Source of the DNA: Utricularia gibba
Taxonomy: Eukaryota; Streptophyta; Magnoliopsida; Lamiales; Lentibulariaceae
DNA length: 64,000 nucleotides
Reading direction: 5' to 3'
Assembly: GCA_002189035.1 (NCBI GenBank)
Contig: NEEC01000021.1
Coordinates: 310,001-374,000 of the forward strand
Positions within the stretch are counted from its first letter, which is position 1, and each line of letters opens with the position of its first letter. The notes below the pieces were generated by a model. That model worked only from the letters and a program-made list of their open reading frames with translations. It was not told where the DNA came from and searched no databases. Below, piece after piece: positions 57,574 to 64,000 of this stretch. A program made the translations under genes and the position numbers.

Positions 57574-59889
57574 TCGGCTTATTGATGTGCTAAACTCCCA
57601 GTTAGGCATTGGAGTAGCTGCTTCTGTGCTTCCTTGAAACCTGCATTACAGCAATATTGCCATGTATCTATCATTAAATCTTCAACTCCAATGCGTCTGT
57701 AAATGCTTCTCAAATACATTCAAATAATCATCCACACCAGACAGACACTGTAGATCCAGGGCAGCCCACATGAGGCCAAGGCATGGCAAGGACCTGGATA
57801 ATGATTTCAACCTAACAGCCTAAGGGTGTTGTCAGTTTGATGAACTAGAAACCAGAAACCTAAAACAGTTGGTTACTGGGTTTTGTCGGTTGGTTCAGTT
57901 TGTAGGGGTTAACAGTAATACCCCTACTGGGGTTGCTAGCAGCCATTCAGCTCCATGCTAAATCGAGTTAATTATTGTTTTGCATGTCAGTGTTTTTTAT
58001 TGGGGAACTTTTGCTTTGCTTTGCAAATTATCCTACTTTTTTTACTTATGTTTGTAAAATGCATTATGTTTATAAATTTGTTTGCAAAATAAAGGCATTT
58101 CAATTTTAAAATCATATATAACATATTCAAAATTTTATAAAATACTTGTTATCATTTTTTAATTCATAATTTTCAAATGAACAAATGATAACCTTAATAC
58201 AAAAAAATTTAAAAATTTCCAGTTAATTTAAAATGATATTGAACATGTATGGAAAATAATTAATAAGTAAAAATTATAAAAAAAATTGAATAATTTTAAT
58301 AGTTGATATAAAATAAAAAATGTTATTAATTTCAATATGATACTTGATTTTAATTATTTTGAAAATCATTTTAAAATACAAAAAAATATTTTTATTACAA
58401 TTTTGAGTGTGACATTTATTATTAAAATAAATGAATAATAATATAAAAATTAATTATTAATTTTTTATTTCGTAAATAACATATATCATTTATCATATTA
58501 CATTTTTGTAAAATTTTTTAATTAGTTTACTTGTATAATTTTCTTTATATCATTATTAATAATAAATTTACTATTTAATATAATTTTTAAAAACATTATA
58601 CTTTAGATTCTTTTGTGTTTATGTAAATATAATTTTATTCAACATTCACATAAAAAAATAAGTATATACCAATTATGATGTTTTTTTATTTAAAAAATAA
58701 GAAGTCCGATATTTTGCAAATGAAAACTTAGATTACATGTAATTTTTCAATAAAAAAAACTTTCGGTATTTTGTAAATAAATGTAGTGTGACACACACAT
58801 TTACCAAATTTTGCCATGCGAAATCATATCTATCTATCGATCATTTTCCATTAAAAGTTAAATTACTTGGTCATGGTTACAGAAATGGCCACATCAGAAT
58901 TGTGTAGTGCTTCTTGCTTCCAATGGTAGAGTGCATCATGGGAATTGAGATTCAAGTTTACGCCACTGCTCAAATGCTTAAATACCAATGAAGTTTCTCT
59001 CCCAACTGAAAAGTAAAATGTAATCAAACGCCGTACATTAAACCAACACTCTATCGCAACCAATCATAATATACATTAGTTAATATCCAGATACGATTTC
59101 GATCAGGCTTGATAGATAGAGGTATCTCTATAACATATATTGTTCACATTGTTATTTGAAAGTCTTTCAATTATACCTGATTGAATTGTCATATTAATTG
59201 ATTTCTTTTTTTCAGATTCTTATTTATTTTTTCAATACCTTCTAAATATTTGATCTTGGAAGAAGAAGAACATAACTTAACCTATTGTTTTCCATTCCAT
59301 TTACATTTTGGTGCTTTTTGTCCTAAAGGTCGTTCTTCTTCTACTAAAATTGATGAAGTTTATGAATCCAATACGTATTCATTTGATGCACATGTAACTG
59401 TTGGATCATATGAAGTTAGCAATCCTCAATATCAATGATAAAATACATGATCTACGTTAGTTGCTACCTCAACCACCTCTTCAAAAATTATGGTATCATG
59501 AACAAATCCACTCACCCACTTACGGGTTTCTGTTATTTTTTTTCTACTGTCTTTAAGTTTTGTTCGTTTGTCTTAGTTTTTCTTATGCTTTTTGGTACAA
59601 GAATAGCTGCTAGTAATGTGTTGATATTCATCAATCAAAATTGTTTTTTTATCAAATCAATGCATCGTTCTTTTGATTTGTCTAACCCTCACTAACTATG
59701 TAACTAGTGTGAAAATTCTGATCCCATAACAACTAGTGCATACATTGGTAACCATCCTGCAATTCGATTATTTCATTAACACTCTCTTGTGATTCTTTAT
59801 CATTTATGCCATTTATCAATTTATGTGTTCATACATATTTAATATTAATAAAAACACCTAATAAAATATGATATAAATTTTTCATATCA
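57574..59889. other. Intergenic DNA, AT-rich from 58000
   Basis: 57574-58000 is the 3' flank of the zinc-finger gene. 58000-58800 is very AT-rich. 59200-59700 has weak open frames that may be decayed transposon sequence, given the Harbinger fragment next to it, but without motifs. Confidence 0.35.
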
Positions 59890-60276
59890 ACATTTACTTT
59901 GGTTCATATCGTAATATCTCCCAAGATTTGATATCAATGAAATCCCTCTACTCTCTAATTTTAAAAAACTCCATGAATTATTATTTAAAATCAAGTTTGT
60001 TATAACTACTATATCTTCTTGATATTATCTTATTCATACAATTTTTAAATTTATTAACATTGTATCTCAAACCTTTCCACTTTTTTTTTATTATATTCAT
60101 CCTATGAGGACTAGATATACTACTTCATGATAATAATCAAATATATTTTTCTTAAAACTGTTTAATTTTTGTGAAATTTCCATCTCTGAATTTTTGATAA
60201 TATTTAGCCATGTTGAAACAAGAATAATCTTATCTTTTTCGACCCATCTTTGATATGTTAATTCTCTAGTAGCCAT
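59890..60276 (-). mobile_element. PIF/Harbinger ORF1-like (Myb/trihelix) fragment, minus strand
   Basis: From 60276 downward the minus strand reads MATRELTYQRWVEKDKIILV, STWLN, then KNSFKKNIFDYYHE-like residues. This matches the Myb/trihelix DNA-binding protein encoded by PIF/Harbinger elements ('W...ED..L..AWLN.S.D...G..Q....FW..I..YF'). The distal WxxLR-like motif appears as KSWEILRYE near 59935-59905. Stops and frame changes are present in between, so it is a remnant. Confidence 0.6.
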
Positions 60277-60289
60277 TTCCTAAAAAAAT

Positions 60290-61840
60290 CTAATAAATAT
60301 TGATAATACAAGGTATGATGATCTAATATGAAACAATAATTCCAAAAACAATAATCTAATCTCAATTACTAATATTAAGCAATAAAATGATTCTTAAATA
60401 GTAAAATACTATTAAAAGATATCATCAAAAGAGATTCAATAATAAATGAAATACATTATAATAAAAAATGATGAATTTATTTGCAAGAAGGAAATCACCA
60501 AAATATTAAAACTAAAGTCCCGTGAGAAATTTTTATATTGAAATGATAGGATAAAAGAAAATGCAATGCATTATTCGATTTTAAAATGGTTTTAATTTAA
60601 CTATTCAAAATGATTCAACCAACCTAGAATTGCGGTTCTTGAAGTATGGGTTGAAATACATGTTTCCGTACAGGTGCAATTGTTTGTTTCTTCCTCCTGT
60701 TATTCCAAGTTATAAACTGTAAAGCAAATTTGGGATGATTCTCGTTTCAAGCGCGAAATAAGATAATACTTTATCTGATGAGATAATTTATTATATAATT
60801 GATTATATTATTTTAATTTTTAATGTAATTTTATTTGATTATTAAATACAATACAAATCTGAACTCCTACCCATTAAATCATAGAATGCATCTCTCTAAA
60901 AAAAAATTGAGAGATAGAAAAAATTCAGTAAAAAAAAATAGTAACTAATTAGAAACGGATGCTCTCATATATAATGTATAATATTGAACATCTATAAAGA
61001 AATTAAAAGGCATTTACCTATTATATGCATGATCTAGAAAAACTCAACGTAAATAAAGACATGAAAGACAGAATAACTTATTATTGAGTTTCCTTATAGA
61101 AACTAGGTTTCTGTAAAGCCATTTTTCAGAGTATTTTTAGTAGTTTCTAGAAATGTTGATGTGGCTTTCTAGGAATCACTATTATTTTTATGAAAATTAA
61201 TAATTTAGGAAGTCTCACTCTACAAAAACTGGAAGAAAGAAGTTCCGCTTACTTGCTGAAACGAGACTTAAAAAAGCCTGAATCTGTGCCCTAATTTTCT
61301 TCATCAAAATTCCTCAGATTCTTCCTCTACTCTTCATTTCTTTGGATCTCTTTGTTATTGTCTTAAAACTACTTTCAAGTACATTGAAATCTATTCCTTG
61401 ACCATTTTACATTCCCTTCCCCATATAATATATTTTTTGCACCTTTCCTATTCAATTCCGGTACGATAGTGACCATCTTGTTTTTTTTATGATTTTTTTC
61501 TGATTTTTGTATCTGCTGGCTTTACCATTTTTTAAAAACATGTAAGTAGTTCATGCTTTTTCCCGATTCACCAAGGAATGTTTTGGATGCTTTTTTCAGA
61601 TTACTTACTATTAAGTTAAATTGGATGTCAACATGTGTAGGTATCATTAGTTACTATACAACAAAATTCTCCCTTGATTTTCTTTTTCTTTTTTTACCAT
61701 AACGCCCATTCTAGCATGAGTTGGAAGATGAATTCATAATTCTTAGATTTATTGCTTCTTTTTTATCTAATTTAATTTGTTGTACTTCATGTTTGTTTTT
61801 CTATTGTATATATTTATAATGTTTTAGTTGAATTCTTTTG
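60290..61840. other. AT-rich DNA between two divergent Harbinger ORF1 fragments
   Basis: No gene is seen. The stretch separates the minus-strand fragment from the plus-strand one and may hold their transposon ends, but no clear terminal inverted repeat with TTA/TAA duplication could be identified by eye. Confidence 0.35.
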
Positions 61841-61847
61841 TTATATA

Positions 61848-62570
61848 ATGCCTACTAGAAAATTAAAATCTCAGAGATGATATGATGAAGATTAATTGAT
61901 CCTTATTTTAACTTGGATAAATGTTAATAAGCATCCAATACGTGGAACTTTTCAAAAACGAAATAGCTTTTGAAAGAAAGTTTTTTATTATTACCATAAA
62001 TCTCCACATGTCATTTCCCGAAGCATGGATACAATAAGACACAAGTGGTATATTCTAAGTCATAATTGTAACAAATTCGAAGGTTGTATAGATAAAGTAA
62101 TGTCGAGAAAAAAAATGGTTACCATGAATATGATTTCAAACTCCAACCTTTAGAGTTATTTAAGAGTGAAGAAAAGAAAGATTTTGTTTATATTAAGTAT
62201 TGAGAAGTTTTGCATTTTTAATCAAATTATATCAATATGTATAATTTTATTGTTTTGTTGATATTAAATTTCATTATATATAAGTATATGTCTTTTTTTT
62301 ACAAGAAAATCATATCATTAGAAAAGATTTGAAATAAAACTTGAAAATTGATATAATGAACAACTTATTGCATCTTTGTATTCTTCTTTAAGTGTTGAAA
62401 AAGAAGTAAAACCTATATAACAAAAGGTTGTTAAACATAATTTATAAGAGAAACAATTAATAGGTTCTACTAGTGTTATTAATGAGAAATTATTTGAAGA
62501 ATACAAGGATATTGTCAACAATTTATATCGCAACCTTCAGAAAAAAATAAGTCGATAGAGATCTACAATA
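61848..62570 (+). mobile_element. PIF/Harbinger ORF1-like (Myb/trihelix) fragment, plus strand
   Basis: The start MPTRKLKSQR is followed by LILILTWINVNKHPIRGTFQ, KRNSF, KKVFYYYHKSPHVISRSMDT, IRHKWYILSHNCNKFEGCID, and a YKSEEKK-like block near 62160. This is the Myb/trihelix protein of PIF/Harbinger elements (AWLNVS...GTxQ...FW..V..YFH; WxxIxxxVxKFxGCxxxI). Three or more stops show decay. It is upstream of a transposase remnant in the same orientation, the usual two-gene order. Confidence 0.65.
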
Positions 62571-63269
62571 AATTATATTTTACAGATATCTGCTTAAAGA
62601 TGTGTTAGAATGATGTAAGTAATATGAACATTGAACAAAAGTAAATGTATAAAATAACATTTCATGGTCTTGCAAAGGTTATGAATTTAATTATAACTCA
62701 TAGAATTTCTAAAGACAAAGAGTATAATGCATGCGTTAATCTCTCTAATTCAAATGATTGATTAGACTTTGAAGTATGTCGATGAGCTTTTGAACTTGGA
62801 AGGATTTTTCTTTTAATTATATTTTTTTATTTTGAAATTGTTGTATTACTCAACTTTATTAATATTTGTATTTAATTTGATCTACTTATGTTATTTTATT
62901 TTTTATAGACAATGAATTTTATTTAAATTGTACAACTACAAATAATATTATTAAGTTCAAATGAAAGTCATAAATACAAATAATATTATTAGGTGAATAT
63001 AAAAGTGATAGCTATATTATACTGTTAAATAAAATTAAAAGTAATAGGTAAAATTCAATGATGATAGATGAAAATTGAAGTAACAAATAAAATTAATAAA
63101 ATGGTAGGTGAAAATTAAAATAACAGATAAAATTAAAAAGTATTAAATGAAAGTAAAAATGGTAGGTAAAAATTTAGAAGGGTAATTGAAAATTTTATTT
63201 ATTTAAGAATCTAAATGTAATTTTAATTCTATTCATATAATAGATTTACCTTTTGGGAGTCATATAGTG
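62571..63269. other. AT-rich spacer within the Harbinger region
   Basis: 63040-63170 has loosely repeated 'ggtaggtgaaaattaaaa' units. No coding region was recognised. Confidence 0.35.
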
Positions 63270-64000
63270 AAGTTTTTCATAAAAGATGATACTGATGATG
63301 TAGCAATCGTTCAATATGAATTTCATTTCATCCACAATGAAACACATGTGGAACAACAAGAAACCTCAAGATAGTCACGTCCATGCCAACGTGTGGAGTG
63401 CAACTGTGAATTAGGACATGAAAGGTTTGTACCTGATTATTTTTACAATGATACAACTTATATAAATGAATAATTCTATAGTAGATTTGGAATGAAAAGA
63501 TCTTTATTTGAAAGAATAGTTGAGACTCTTCAAAGTCAGAATTCATTTTTTTCAAGAAAAATTAAATTGTACGAGGCCGTTTAGAACTAAACCCTTTACA
63601 AAAGTGCATGGCTACTATACATATGTTAGTTTATGGTTCTTGTACTAATAATGTACATGAATATGCTTGAATTGGAGAGGCAACAACTATTCGTAGTTGT
63701 ATTTTAGAACAATATTTGAAAACTCCTACAATTGAAGATTTTGAACAATTACTTGCTTGGGAAGAACCTTGGGGCTTTCTAGGCATGTTTGGTAGTGTAG
63801 ATTGTATGCATTGAGAATGCAAAAATTGTCCAATTGTACAACAAAGTTAATTTAAGCATAGAATTATTGACAAATGTCACTTATGTTAGAAGCAGTAGCC
63901 TCTTTAGATATGTGGATTTGACATGCTTTTTTGGAATACGAAGTGCGAACAATGGTCTTAATGTTTTGACATTCTACATTACTAAATGAATTGCATAATT
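63270..64000 (+). mobile_element. PIF/Harbinger (HARBI1-like) DDE transposase remnant, runs off the right edge
   Basis: The plus strand, through frame changes, reads FVPDYFYNDTTYINE, FYSRFGMKRSLFERIVETLQ, a KCTAAIRMLAYG-like block near 63600, ATTIRSCILEQYLKTPTIED near 63688-63740, FLGMFGSVDCMH.ECKNCP (the first catalytic Asp, near 63800), then LEAVASLDMWIWHAFF-like and NNGLNVLTF near 63880-63970. The order and spacing match the DDE_Tnp_4 family. The second and third catalytic residues would lie beyond the window or are lost. Stops mark it as a pseudogene. Confidence 0.75.

Noticed and set aside
63040-63170. Possible CRISPR-like or regular array from repeated 'ggtaggtgaaaatt' units
   Set aside because: Units are irregular in length and spacing and the locus is a plant nuclear genome; it is a decayed low-complexity repeat.

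Overview
This window is nuclear DNA from a flowering plant. The evidence is GT-AG introns in plant-specific genes (wax ester synthase, UGT, DUF579 xylan protein, PTEN2, S-protein homologue, QALGGH zinc finger) set in AT-rich DNA full of decayed LTR retrotransposons, a Mutator-like element and PIF/Harbinger pieces. I could not place the species from sequence alone.

Layout. 1-14900 is a nested retrotransposon block. A plus-strand copia element is cut into three pieces (about 520-955, 2172-3420, 7715-8700) by a solo LTR and by a larger block holding an Athila-like Ty3 element, whose own 5' LTR carries a further solo LTR. A fragmentary minus-strand copia, another LTR copy with a solo LTR inside it, and two copia gag copies follow. 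15300-18940 holds a five-exon WSD1-type wax ester synthase/DGAT gene and, 250 bp downstream, a UGT73-like glycosyltransferase. 20400-22850 is LTR sequence. 23777-24651 is an IRX15-like (DUF579) gene. 26524-27224 is a long foldback inverted repeat. 28400-35630 is the gene-dense core: PTEN2 phosphatase (plus), S-protein homologue (minus, convergent with PTEN2) and an atypical LRR receptor kinase (minus). 37215-37560 is a basic secretory protein pseudogene. 38870-43857 repeats the two LTR families seen at 4-10 kb around a decayed Ty3 gag-pol. 47180-52381 is a structurally complete MULE with TIRs and a perfect 9-bp target duplication. It sits beside a truncated inverted copy of a small NFD6-like gene whose apparent parent lies at 54935-55333. 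Between them is a seven-exon pterin-4a-carbinolamine dehydratase gene. A one-finger C2H2/EAR zinc-finger gene follows at 57082-57573. From 59890 to the right edge are decayed PIF/Harbinger coding pieces.

The genes do not form an evident pathway; this is ordinary plant gene order. The most consequential observation is that four otherwise well-preserved genes (UGT, IRX15-like, PTEN2, S-protein homologue) contain five single-base frame losses, every one at a short homopolymer and four of the five at a plus-strand C run. That pattern points to sequence error more than to independent gene death. No clearly undescribed system was found. The most novel-looking structures are the foldback repeat, the MULE next to the gene duplicate, and the layered solo LTRs whose ends and target duplications can be read directly.
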